Assembly: GCA_900319195.1 (NCBI GenBank) | Contig: ONNL01000021.1 | Span: 1-26,085 of the forward strand | DNA: 26,085 bases | DNA from: an uncultured Ruminococcus sp. | Lineage (GTDB): Bacteria > Bacillota > Clostridia > Oscillospirales > Ruminococcaceae | Reading direction: 5' to 3' | The notes under the pieces: generated by a model | What the model was told of the DNA's origin: nothing | Database searches by the model: none | The model's input: the letters and a program-made list of their open reading frames with translations, nothing else | Made by a program: the position numbers and the translations under genes | Shown here: one piece after another, positions 1 through 6,301 of the stretch | Layout of the letters: each line of letters begins with the position of its first letter | Position numbering within the stretch: position 1 is the stretch's first letter

Positions 1-72
1 CAGTTTAAAGTCTTTGAAAGAGGGTACGGGGTGCTGTTAGCACAAAGCTTTCCTCAGAAAGTTTTCCCCCGC
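1..72 (+). repeat. Dispersed hairpin repeat, copy A
   Basis: This stretch matches the reverse complement of 14812-14871 almost base for base: both contain TTAAAGTCTTTGAAAG, then GGGTACGGG, then AAAGCTTTCCTCAGAAAG, then TTTTCCCCCG. In this copy the 13-base palindrome GTGCTGTTAGCAC stands where the other copy has two or three G residues, which disrupts the outer part of the long hairpin seen in copy B. The element may continue to the left of the window. It looks like a REP-like intergenic repeat; no protein is encoded. Confidence 0.75.
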
Positions 73-79
73 TTACTCT

Positions 80-166
80 TTATTCGCTTTTCCTGTTCTT
101 TTCTTCGCTGTTGTCCTTATCCGACGAGGTGTCGGTACCATTTCCGTTGTGCTTCTTACGGCTCAT
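80..166 (-). CDS. Small hydrophilic protein, 28 residues, hypothetical
   Basis: An ATG at 166 is preceded by AAAGGAG with eight bases between, as good a ribosome binding site as those of the large genes here. The frame runs 28 codons to TAA. The peptide starts MSRKKHNGNG and is almost entirely charged or polar (Lys, Arg, Asp, Glu, Ser, Asn), with no hydrophobic segment, so it should be soluble and perhaps disordered. It lies downstream of the GH13 gene on the same strand, beyond a hairpin at 200-245, and has no room for its own promoter after that hairpin, so it would depend on read-through or on a promoter inside the GH13 gene. I recognise no family. Only the ribosome binding site and the composition support it; it could be chance. 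Confidence 0.45.
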   Translation of the reverse strand: MSRKKHNGNGTDTSSDKDNSEEKNRKSE

Positions 167-199
167 TCTACTCTCTCCTTTCTTCGCGGCAAGTACGGC

Positions 200-245
200 A
201 AAACCGCCGTAGCAGTACCTTTATGATACTATTATCGGCGGTTTT
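200..245 (-). terminator. Hairpin behind the GH13 gene, possible terminator
   Basis: AAAACCGCCG (200-209) pairs perfectly with CGGCGGTTTT (236-245). On the minus strand an inner stem AGTATC/GGTACT also forms with one U-G pair, whereas on the plus strand that position is a C-A mismatch, which suggests the minus-strand RNA is the functional one. The minus-strand U run is only four long, so termination may be partial; the plus-strand side has a better T-rich tail but no gene to serve. Confidence 0.55.
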
Positions 246-263
246 CTTTGTTTTATTCAGTTA

Positions 264-1850
264 TCACGAGATTTTTGTGAATCTTCTCACGTCGCCTGCC
301 TTATTGACAAACATCGACTTCGGACGTGCCCATACTGTGCCGTCCTTGAGCGACTTATAGATAACAAGCTCCTCATTGGTCTCGCTGTGACGTGCGACCT
401 CAATGACCTCGTACTCATTGCCCTTGAAGTGACGGTATTTAGCTCCGATAACTACCTCAGTGTCCTTGTCCTCTTCAACGGGAGCAGCAGTCTCTTCGGG
501 TACTGTATTTACAATATCGTCAGCAACGATTATCATTGAAGTGAACGGCGGAAGCTTTACATAAGCATTGCCGTTATCGACCTGTATCTGCTTTCCGCTC
601 AGTACATCAACGAGCGCACCGAGATGTGTGCCGAAGTTCATGTCAAAATCATAGTCGGCAAGGTTGAGCGCGATATACACTGTCTGGTCTCCGAGAGTCT
701 TGCTGAAGAGCATCTGCTCATTCTTGATGATGACTGTATGATACTCACCTGTGCGGAGTGCAGGATATGCGCGGTAGATACGTCCGAGCTTCACGATATG
801 CTTATAGAGCGAGGTGTTCTCTCTCTCCATATCGGGCAGGTAGAGACAGGGGCGGAGATTATCGTCGGAATTATTCTCCTTGCGTCCCTGAATGCCGTAC
901 TCACTTCCGTAGTAGATGGACGGGATACCCGGCATACAGTACATGAGCGTATATATGAGCGGCAGATATGCCTGATTGGTTACTGTGCTCGCAAGTCGGT
1001 TAACATCATGGTTATCAGCGAAGTTGTAGAGGTTTATGCCCTTATAGATGCCGTACTGTCCCGACTGTCTGTTGATAGAGTAGTCTATCTCGAAATAGTT
1101 CTTGGAATTATGCGACGACCAGAGTCCCTTGAAGCACTCATAGTTCGTTACGCTGTCGAGCATTTCGGGATTTGCCCAGCGTGAGTAGTCGCCGTGGATT
1201 ATCTCGCCCATGAGCCAGAAATCAGGCTTCTTGCCCTTGCAGAAGCTCCTTATTCTCTTGAAGAAGTCGAAGTCGATACAATCAGCGGCATCAAAGCGGA
1301 TTCCGTCTATCTTGAACTCCTCTATCCAGTAGTTGATAGCGTCGATGAGGTGGTCGCAGACACCTACGTTTCTGAGGTTGAGCTTTACAAGGTTATAGCA
1401 GCCGTTCCAGCTCTCATACCAGAAGTTATCGCCGTAGGGGCTCTGTCCGCCGAAGTTGAGGTTCTGGAACCAGTCACAGTAGCCGGAATTCTGACCGTTG
1501 CGCTGAATATCAACGAACTGCGGGAAGTTTCTTCCTACGTGGTTGAAAACTCCGTCGAGGATAACTCTTATGCCGTTCTCATGGAGCTTATTGCAGATAT
1601 TTTTGAATGAGTTGTTGTCACCGAGTCTGCGGTCTATCATCTTATAATCTGTTGTATCATAGCCGTGCTCAACGGACTCGAAAACAGGTCCGAAGTATAC
1701 AGCGTCAACATTCATCTCCTTGAAATGCGGGATCCAGTCAAGCACCTTGTCAAGACGGTATTCAACAGCGCCGCCGTCGTTGAATTTCGGTGCTCCGCAG
1801 AATCCGAGCGGATAAATGTGATAAATTATTGCGTCATCATACCAGTTCAT
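264..1850 (-). CDS. GH13 alpha-amylase-family enzyme with C-terminal DUF1653 domain
   Basis: A 528-residue glycoside hydrolase of family 13, expected to act on alpha-1,4-glucans or maltodextrins. The chosen ATG (protein MNWYDDAIIYH) sits seven bases after AGGAG; an upstream in-frame start at 1880 has no such site. There is no signal peptide, so the enzyme is probably cytoplasmic. The conserved regions are visible: DGVFNHVG near 99, GIRFDAAD with nucleophile Asp187, LMGEIIHG with acid/base Glu216, and NFADNHD with Asp282. After the barrel and a beta domain, an acidic Pro/Glu linker (about 446-466) leads to a segment of about 60 residues, KYRHFKGNEYEVI through VWARPKSMF, that matches DUF1653. 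That domain usually forms a small protein by itself, so the fusion is unusual. The gene follows the HD gene by 38 bases, with a small hairpin at 1872-1887 between them, and is probably cotranscribed with it. The GH13 subfamily and exact substrate are uncertain. Confidence 0.93.
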   Translation of the reverse strand: MNWYDDAIIYHIYPLGFCGAPKFNDGGAVEYRLDKVLDWIPHFKEMNVDAVYFGPVFESVEHGYDTTDYKMIDRRLGDNNSFKNICNKLHENGIRVILDGVFNHVGRNFPQFVDIQRNGQNSGYCDWFQNLNFGGQSPYGDNFWYESWNGCYNLVKLNLRNVGVCDHLIDAINYWIEEFKIDGIRFDAADCIDFDFFKRIRSFCKGKKPDFWLMGEIIHGDYSRWANPEMLDSVTNYECFKGLWSSHNSKNYFEIDYSINRQSGQYGIYKGINLYNFADNHDVNRLASTVTNQAYLPLIYTLMYCMPGIPSIYYGSEYGIQGRKENNSDDNLRPCLYLPDMERENTSLYKHIVKLGRIYRAYPALRTGEYHTVIIKNEQMLFSKTLGDQTVYIALNLADYDFDMNFGTHLGALVDVLSGKQIQVDNGNAYVKLPPFTSMIIVADDIVNTVPEETAAPVEEDKDTEVVIGAKYRHFKGNEYEVIEVARHSETNEELVIYKSLKDGTVWARPKSMFVNKAGDVRRFTKIS

Positions 1851-1888
1851 AAAATTTCTCCTATTGTTTCCCTGTATCATTATACAGT

Positions 1889-2482
1889 TTATTTATTGCT
1901 TCCCTCAAGATAATATGTTGCCTCCATATCAGCAACATTCAGCGCAAGTGCGAGCGGGAACATCTCAAGCGCCTTGCCTATGCTGTTTTTGTCCTCTAAT
2001 CCCGAGAATCCCATGTGATAGCGTATCGCAAACGCTTCATCACGGGTGAGCCTGTTCTCTCCGTAGAAGAATCCCGAGATTATGTATACGGACTTTTCAC
2101 CGTGACCGTATGGAAGTCTGTCGTTTATCGTGTAGTACGGTACCTTTTCCCACACTCCGCTGTCATTCTTCTTGTTGCGCATTTCGGTCGTGTAGAAGTT
2201 GACCTTGCACACGTCATGCAGAAGTGCAACGAGAGCGATAGTCTCCTCGGAATAATCCATTCCGTAAAGCTCCTTCGTGCGAGGACGCGAGAGGTAGTCC
2301 TTCAGGCAGTGATAGACATTAACGCTGTGCTCACAAAGACCGCCCTCATACGAGCCGTGGAACCTTGTACTGCTTGGAGCTGTGAAAAAGTCGCTCTTTT
2401 CGAGATACTCAAGGAGCTTATCTGCGCCGCCGCGCTTGATGTTTTCCTTGTAGATCTTAATAAACTCTTCCTTTGGTGTCAT
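1889..2482 (-). CDS. HD-domain phosphohydrolase family protein
   Basis: A 197-residue soluble protein with the metal-binding pattern of HD-domain hydrolases: His52 in GGLCEHSVNV, His89-Asp90 in LVALLHDVCK, further histidines at 127 (YGHGEKS) and 156 (IRYHMGF), and Asp185 in NVADMEA. The family hydrolyses phosphomonoesters or phosphodiesters, often of nucleotides; the substrate here cannot be read from sequence. The ATG at 2482 follows a purine-rich AGGAAGGGG site, and an earlier in-frame start at 2548 would lie upstream of the strong promoter at 2516-2544, so it is rejected. The gene is first in a probable two-gene unit with the GH13 enzyme downstream. A link between the two functions is not evident. 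Confidence 0.85.
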   Translation of the reverse strand: MTPKEEFIKIYKENIKRGGADKLLEYLEKSDFFTAPSSTRFHGSYEGGLCEHSVNVYHCLKDYLSRPRTKELYGMDYSEETIALVALLHDVCKVNFYTTEMRNKKNDSGVWEKVPYYTINDRLPYGHGEKSVYIISGFFYGENRLTRDEAFAIRYHMGFSGLEDKNSIGKALEMFPLALALNVADMEATYYLEGSNK

Positions 2483-2515
2483 TACTCTTCCCCTTCCTTT
2501 ATTATTACATGAATA

Positions 2516-2544
2516 ATTATACCATATGTTTTCATTTTTTTCAA
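2516..2544 (-). promoter_or_regulatory. Sigma-A promoter for the HD gene
   Basis: On the minus strand TTGAAA (2539-2544) and TATAAT (2516-2521) are separated by 17 bases, about 34 bases before the ATG. Confidence 0.85.
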
Positions 2545-2577
2545 GCACATAATTGCCCGAGCGGACTCCCGACAGTC

Positions 2578-2608
2578 AAAAAAAGCGGCTCTCTTGGGAA
2601 AGAGAGCC
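2578..2608 (-). terminator. Rho-independent terminator of the membrane-protein gene
   Basis: The nine-base stem GGCTCTCTT/AAGAGAGCC (2587-2595 with 2600-2608) has a four-base loop. In the minus direction a run of Ts follows after GC (2578-2584). It lies 13 bases past the stop codon at 2622. Confidence 0.9.
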
Positions 2609-2621
2609 ATTTGTAAACTTT

Positions 2622-3263
2622 TTATTGATTCGGTTCAGCATTTTCTCCGCCGCTGTCAGCAGGTGCCTCAGTAGGCGCTTCTGTTACAGGTTGTTCAGTC
2701 ACAACAGGTGCTTCGGTAACTACCGGTTCAGCCGCAGTTGTTACGATAGGTTCGGTATACGGTTCAGTAACAACAGGCTCAACATACTCTGCTGTTGTAT
2801 CAACAGGCTCAACGTATTCATCGGGTACATCGCCGGGCTGATAGCCTATGCCCTCGTCGGGACTCATCGTATACTCATTGGTTTCATTTGCTGTTGTGGA
2901 ATACTCATCATAGCTGAAATTGCCTGTGGGTATCCTGCCATCTGAGTAGAAGCCCTTTCCTGTTGTAACGATAATAACGTAGTCGGTATGGTAGGTCGTT
3001 GTGACATCTGCGTCGATATTCTTGGTGGTTCCCATTGATACAATGACCGAGCCGTTAACATCTGTCATTGTTGTGACAGCCGAGTCGTTTTTCTGTACGC
3101 TCTCTCTGCCTACGCTTGCATTTGCCCTTTCTGCGCGAGTTATCGGAAACATTACGAAGAAAATAAGTATCAAAAAAGTAAGAAGAATAAAACAGCCGCA
3201 CGAGATAAGAGTTACTTTGGTCGATTTTTGCAGGTTATTGAAAAATTCCCTGACTCTGCCCAT
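2622..3263 (-). CDS. Single-pass membrane protein with Thr/Pro/Glu-rich tail, hypothetical
   Basis: A 213-residue protein. A short basic N-terminus (MGRVREFFNNLQKSTK) precedes one strong hydrophobic helix at about 18-42. The remainder is polar and, from about residue 145, low in complexity, with repeated short units such as EYVEPV, PVVTEAP and TEAP. The pattern suggests an anchored protein whose tail lies outside the membrane, possibly spanning the wall; there is no LPXTG signal. The region at about 50-140 has no motif I recognise. The ATG at 3263 is preceded by AGGAGAG at a somewhat long spacing. It has its own promoter just downstream of sigG, but no terminator separates the two, so it may also be read from sigG. 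Any sporulation role is only a guess from position. Confidence 0.8.
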   Translation of the reverse strand: MGRVREFFNNLQKSTKVTLISCGCFILLTFLILIFFVMFPITRAERANASVGRESVQKNDSAVTTMTDVNGSVIVSMGTTKNIDADVTTTYHTDYVIIVTTGKGFYSDGRIPTGNFSYDEYSTTANETNEYTMSPDEGIGYQPGDVPDEYVEPVDTTAEYVEPVVTEPYTEPIVTTAAEPVVTEAPVVTEQPVTEAPTEAPADSGGENAEPNQ

Positions 3264-3295
3264 GTAATATACACTCTCCTAAACAATATATATTT

Positions 3296-3324
3296 ATTAT
3301 ATATCATTTTTGCGCGAAAGTCAA
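3296..3324 (-). promoter_or_regulatory. Sigma-A promoter for the membrane-protein gene
   Basis: On the minus strand TTGACT (3319-3324) and TATAAT (3296-3301) are spaced by 17 bases, with the start codon 33 bases further on. The promoter lies just after the end of sigG. Confidence 0.85.
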
Positions 3325-3348
3325 GGAATTACGCACATAATTAAAACA

Positions 3349-4125
3349 TTAATCTATAGTCTGCTTTATCTGTCTTATCGCTCCCTTTTCAAGACGTGAG
3401 ACCTGTGCCTGTGAAATGCCGATCTCCTTTGCGACCTCGACCTGTGTATGTCCCTTGAGATAGCGAAGATAGAGTATTTTCTTCTCGCGCTCCCCGAGAT
3501 TTTTTATCTCTTCACGTATCGCAAGCTCGTCCATCCAGCTCTCAACATCATTCTTATCGCCTATCTGGTCGAGAATATACACGGTGTCGTCGGTGTCGGA
3601 GTAGACAGGCTCGTAGAGCGATATAGGGTCGCTTATGCTCTCAAGCGCTATCACGACCTCGGAGCGCTTTTCACCGAGCTCCGAGGATATTTCCTCGATA
3701 TCGGGCTCCCTCTGCAATTTTATGGTAAGTCTCTCCTTAGCCTGTATCGCCTTATATGCAAGGTCACGAAGCGAGCGGCTCACCTTTATCTGACTGAAAT
3801 CACGAAGGTGGCGGCGAAGCTCTCCGCTTATCATCGGGACGCAGTACGTCGAGAATCTCACCTCTTTTGTGAGGTCGAAGTTGTTGATAGCCTTTATCAG
3901 TCCGACAACGCCTATCTGAAAAAGGTCGTCGATGTCCTCTCCCCTGCCCGTAAAATGCTTTATAACGCTCAGCACAAGCCGAAGATTCCCCTTTATCAGC
4001 TTGTCACGAGCCTCCTTGCTGCCTGTCTCCCTTATCTCCCTGAGAAGCTGCATTTTCTCGGCTTCACTGAGAACCGTCAGCTCTGACGTATTTATCCCCG
4101 CTATCACTACTTTATTGTATGGCAT
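3349..4125 (-). CDS. sigG: RNA polymerase sporulation sigma factor sigma-G
   Basis: A 258-residue sigma-70 family protein of the SigF/SigG type. The N-terminus (MPYNKVVIAGINTSELTVLS) carries the sigma-G signature, compare NKVEICGVDTS in Bacillus. Region 2 spans about 45-115 (GNLRLVLSVIKHF, DDLFQIGVVGLIKAI, RFSTYCVPMISGELRRHLRD), region 3 about 118-190, and region 4 about 205-258 with the helix-turn-helix TQVEVAKEIGISQAQVSRLE. In the known pathway sigma-G directs late forespore transcription. Length is normal and all regions are intact, so the gene looks functional. In many clostridia sigG follows spoIIGA and sigE; here neither is adjacent, and the upstream neighbour is a vitamin B6 kinase behind a terminator. 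The ATG follows GGAGAG with eight bases between. No clear sigma-A promoter is visible, but a sigma-F-like site lies at 4191-4219. Confidence 0.93.
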   Translation of the reverse strand: MPYNKVVIAGINTSELTVLSEAEKMQLLREIRETGSKEARDKLIKGNLRLVLSVIKHFTGRGEDIDDLFQIGVVGLIKAINNFDLTKEVRFSTYCVPMISGELRRHLRDFSQIKVSRSLRDLAYKAIQAKERLTIKLQREPDIEEISSELGEKRSEVVIALESISDPISLYEPVYSDTDDTVYILDQIGDKNDVESWMDELAIREEIKNLGEREKKILYLRYLKGHTQVEVAKEIGISQAQVSRLEKGAIRQIKQTID

Positions 4126-4138
4126 AATAATATCTCTC

Positions 4139-4153
4139 CGCAGTCTGACTGCG
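4139..4153. promoter_or_regulatory. Palindrome in the sigG leader
   Basis: CGCAGTC and GACTGCG flank a single central base directly before the sigG ribosome binding site. It could be an operator or a small hairpin affecting translation; nothing else supports a role. Confidence 0.3.
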
Positions 4154-4190
4154 CTGCTTTTATGGTGTGCAGCAAACCATCCTGTGATAT

Positions 4191-4219
4191 TATTATTGCC
4201 TGCGGACAGGGATATAATC
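4191..4219 (-). promoter_or_regulatory. Candidate sigma-F-type promoter for sigG
   Basis: On the minus strand GGCAATAATA (4191-4200) fits the sigma-F -10 pattern GGnnAnAHTR fully. GATTA (4215-4219) is a four-of-five match to the -35 pattern GYWTA, with a 14-base spacer instead of the usual 15. In Bacillus sigG is transcribed by sigma-F, which makes the match more credible. It is a judgement by eye. Confidence 0.4.
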
Positions 4220-4234
4220 AGTGGAAAAAGATGT

Positions 4235-4257
4235 AAAAAGGGAGACCGCAGTCTCCC
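4235..4257 (-). terminator. Terminator of the vitamin B6 kinase gene
   Basis: GGGAGAC (4240-4246) pairs with GTCTCCC (4251-4257) around a four-base loop. On the minus strand TTTTT follows at once. The stem begins five bases after the stop codon. Confidence 0.9.
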
Positions 4258-4262
4258 ATGTA

Positions 4263-5099
4263 TTATTTATTCACATATTCGATAAGCTTGCCGAGACAGC
4301 TCTCAAAGCACGTACTGTACCACATTTCCTTCATATGCGGCAGGGTCGCTTCAATGCAGTCCGCTGTGAAACCGACGGATATATCAAGTGTCTCCTGTAT
4401 GCTCTTGCCGAGAGTGACAGCTCCCGTAAATACGCTTGCGAAGATGTCACCCGTGCCGTGAACAGTGCAGTCGATATTCTCCCTGAATGAGTAATACATA
4501 CTGTCGGACTCGGCATCATAGGCGGCAGCTCCCTGTTTTTCGCTGTCAAAGTGAACTCCTGTGAGTACGGGCAGTCTGCACCCGAGCTCAGTGAGACGCT
4601 TCATTATATCTTTAAGATACTCCTCGTCGTAGCTCTCAGTATAAGGTATACCGAGCAGAAATGCCGCTTCCGTCATATTCGGTATCATGTAATCAGCCTT
4701 TGCACAGAGCTTCTTCATCTCGTCAACAAAATCGTCCGTGAAGCCTGCATACAGCCTTCCGCTGTCAGCCATTGCAGGATCGACAACTATGAAATTATCA
4801 GGAGTCTTGAAGTCGTCAAAAAAATCGGAGACTATCCTCACCTGCTCCTTTGAGCCGAGGTAGCCTGTATATATCGAATCAAATTTCAAATCAAGAGATT
4901 TCCAGTGCGCTGCAATATCGGGGATATCATTCGTGAGGTCGCGGAAGGTATATCCCTCAAAGCCGCCTGTATGCGTAGACAGCACAGCCGTAGGGATAAC
5001 AGCGGTCTCGATGCCCATAGCCGATATTATCGGCAGTGCAACGGTGAGCGAGCACTTGCCGAAGCACGAAACGTCCTGTATAGTAACAATTCTCTTCAT
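4263..5099 (-). CDS. Pyridoxamine/pyridoxal kinase (PdxY/PdxK-like)
   Basis: A 278-residue ribokinase-superfamily enzyme predicted to phosphorylate pyridoxal or pyridoxamine with ATP in vitamin B6 salvage. The N-terminus VTIQDVSCFGKCSLTVALPI and STHTGGFEGYT (41-51) are typical of pyridoxal kinases. VDPAMADSG (106-114) and PNMTEA (140-145) form the nucleotide-side core. HGTGD (214-218) is the anion hole with Asp218 as the expected base. Length is normal. The gene stands alone between its own strong promoter (5133-5161) and a terminator immediately after its stop codon. PdxY versus PdxK cannot be settled by eye, and some family members take hydroxymethylpyrimidine. Confidence 0.9.
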   Translation of the reverse strand: MKRIVTIQDVSCFGKCSLTVALPIISAMGIETAVIPTAVLSTHTGGFEGYTFRDLTNDIPDIAAHWKSLDLKFDSIYTGYLGSKEQVRIVSDFFDDFKTPDNFIVVDPAMADSGRLYAGFTDDFVDEMKKLCAKADYMIPNMTEAAFLLGIPYTESYDEEYLKDIMKRLTELGCRLPVLTGVHFDSEKQGAAAYDAESDSMYYSFRENIDCTVHGTGDIFASVFTGAVTLGKSIQETLDISVGFTADCIEATLPHMKEMWYSTCFESCLGKLIEYVNK

Positions 5100-5132
5100 T
5101 TTTCATGCCTTTCAGTGAGTTTTACTGCTACA

Positions 5133-5161
5133 ATTATACTTCATTCCGCAGATTTTGTCAA
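5133..5161 (-). promoter_or_regulatory. Sigma-A promoter for the vitamin B6 kinase
   Basis: On the minus strand TTGACA (5156-5161) and TATAAT (5133-5138) match the consensus exactly, with a 17-base spacer. Confidence 0.92.
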
Positions 5162-5195
5162 TAGAGAGGCGGCAGCTGTCTCGGTGAGGTCAATG

Positions 5196-5508
5196 CTAAT
5201 AGATCATTCCTATTATAGTTTTAGGCTCTTCAATGAACCAGAACGCCTCTTTTGCATATCCGCATACAGCGGCGACAATAATAAACGCCACTATGTATAG
5301 CAGCCAGAGGACAGGCTTCTTCTTTTTCTCGAGAATATCCGCCGCAAATGTATTTCAGTGCTCCGAGTGACTCCCATACTTCCCGATAATATAGGGTTTT
5401 ATTATCTCTGTTGGTTATGAGAAAAGCAGGTATATTCAAGATGACAAAAATTCCAAGTCCGAGAAGCAGCTGCTTTATCTGGCGTATTTCTTCCTTTGAC
5501 GGTTTCAT
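5196..5508 (-). pseudogene. Small two-helix membrane protein gene, interrupted by a frameshift
   Basis: Translation from the ATG at 5508 (AAAGGA upstream) gives MKPSKEEIRQIKQ and a hydrophobic helix at about 13-31. After SLGALK near 5353 the frame becomes basic, Cys-rich sequence unlike a real protein. The next frame, entered at the AAA run at 5353-5355, reads ADILEKKKKPVLWLLYIVAF and onward through a second clear hydrophobic helix to TAG at 5196-5198. Removing one A from that run gives a continuous 103-residue protein with two membrane helices joined by a charged loop, so the gene appears to carry a one-base insertion. Left as it is, the first frame ends at 5230 with 92 residues. A sequencing error in the short A run, a true mutation, or less likely slippage could explain it. 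The family is not recognised. Promoter and ribosome binding site are intact. Confidence 0.7.
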
Positions 5509-5547
5509 AGCTGCTCATTCCTTTCGGCGAATAATAGTGTTTAAGCT

Positions 5548-5576
5548 ATTATATCACAACCGAGCTTGGAATTCAA
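5548..5576 (-). promoter_or_regulatory. Sigma-A promoter for the frameshifted membrane gene
   Basis: On the minus strand TTGAAT (5571-5576), a 17-base spacer and TATAAT (5548-5553) preceded by TGA, an extended -10. Confidence 0.8.
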
Positions 5577-5587
5577 TAGTTTACGGC

Positions 5588-5630
5588 AAAAGAGAGCCCC
5601 ATGAACAGCCGTTACCGACTGCCCACGGGG
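5588..5630 (-). terminator. Terminator of the rubrerythrin gene
   Basis: On the minus strand CCCCGTGGGCAG (5619-5630) pairs along 12 positions, three of them G-U, with CTGTTCATGGGG (5597-5608) around a ten-base loop. CTCTCTTTT follows. It begins 17 bases after the stop codon. Confidence 0.8.
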
Positions 5631-5646
5631 AAAAAGCCAATATTAA

Positions 5647-6234
5647 TCAGCCGAAATATCTCTTGAAGAGTCCGTCAAGAGCCTTTCCGTGTCTTGCCTC
5701 GTCACGAGCCATCTCATGAACTGTATCATGGATAGCGTCGAGGTTGAGCTCCTTTGCTCTCTTTGCAAGAGCTGTCTTGCCCTCACAGGCACCCTGCTCG
5801 GCAGCAACTCTCATCTCGAGATTTTCCTTTGTTGAGGGTGAAACGAGCTCTCCGAGAAGCTCAGCAAACTTTGCAGCGTGCTCAGCCTCCTCAAATGCAG
5901 CCTTCTCCCAATATGCGCCTATCTCAGCATATCCCTCTCTGTATGCAACTCTTGCCATTGCAAGATACATACCTACCTCGCTGCACTCACCTGTGAAATT
6001 CGAGCGCAGACCTTCAAGTATCTCACTGTCAACATTCTTAGCAATGCCTAAAACGTGCTCGCTTGCATAGCTTCCTGTCGAAGCGGTAACCTTGGGTGCT
6101 TCCTTTGGTGCAGATGATACGTCAGCTTCCTGAACGATGAACTTTGAACCCGGAACGTTGCACATGGGACATTTCTCGGGCGGTTCTTCTCCTTCGTGGA
6201 CATAGCCGCATACGGGACATACATACTTTTTCAT
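5647..6234 (-). CDS. Reverse rubrerythrin (rubredoxin domain first)
   Basis: A 195-residue non-heme iron protein expected to reduce hydrogen peroxide, and perhaps oxygen, in the cytoplasm with electrons from NAD(P)H via a reductase. The rubredoxin-like domain is N-terminal: Cys6-x2-Cys9 and Cys22-x2-Cys25 bind one iron. A Pro/Ala linker (38-52) leads to the ferritin-like four-helix domain with the diiron ligands in TGECSE (81-86), FEEAEHAAKF (114-123) and RDEARHG (177-183). Classical rubrerythrin has the opposite domain order; this order is that of the clostridial reverse rubrerythrins. The ATG follows AGGAGG by nine bases. A palindrome covers the -10 site, and the weak -35 suggests regulated expression. 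It may also be read from the gene just upstream. Confidence 0.93.
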   Translation of the reverse strand: MKKYVCPVCGYVHEGEEPPEKCPMCNVPGSKFIVQEADVSSAPKEAPKVTASTGSYASEHVLGIAKNVDSEILEGLRSNFTGECSEVGMYLAMARVAYREGYAEIGAYWEKAAFEEAEHAAKFAELLGELVSPSTKENLEMRVAAEQGACEGKTALAKRAKELNLDAIHDTVHEMARDEARHGKALDGLFKRYFG

Positions 6235-6261
6235 AACTGATTACCTCCTGATTTTATATTA

Positions 6262-6274
6262 CCGATTATATCGG
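6262..6274 (-). promoter_or_regulatory. Palindromic operator candidate over the rubrerythrin -10 site
   Basis: CCGAT and ATCGG flank TAT here. Read on the minus strand the palindrome contains a perfect TATAAT (6265-6270), about 31 bases before the rubrerythrin ATG, and a GCCGAT tandem adjoins it. The hexamer 17 bases upstream is CAATCA, not a -35 element. A -10 inside a palindrome with no -35 suggests control by a DNA-binding regulator. It does not match the PerR box. Confidence 0.5.
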
Positions 6275-6301
6275 CATCGGCTTAAAATGATTGATGTGTC
6301 G

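Noticed and set aside
31..360. A 109-codon plus-strand frame at the left edge
   Set aside because: It starts in the dispersed repeat, crosses the small ORF and the GH13 3' end in antisense, and has no ribosome binding site or recognisable domain.
5345..5360. Programmed ribosomal frameshifting in the small membrane protein gene
   Set aside because: There is no slippery heptamer of the X-XXY-YYZ kind and no strong downstream structure; a simple indel explains the data better.
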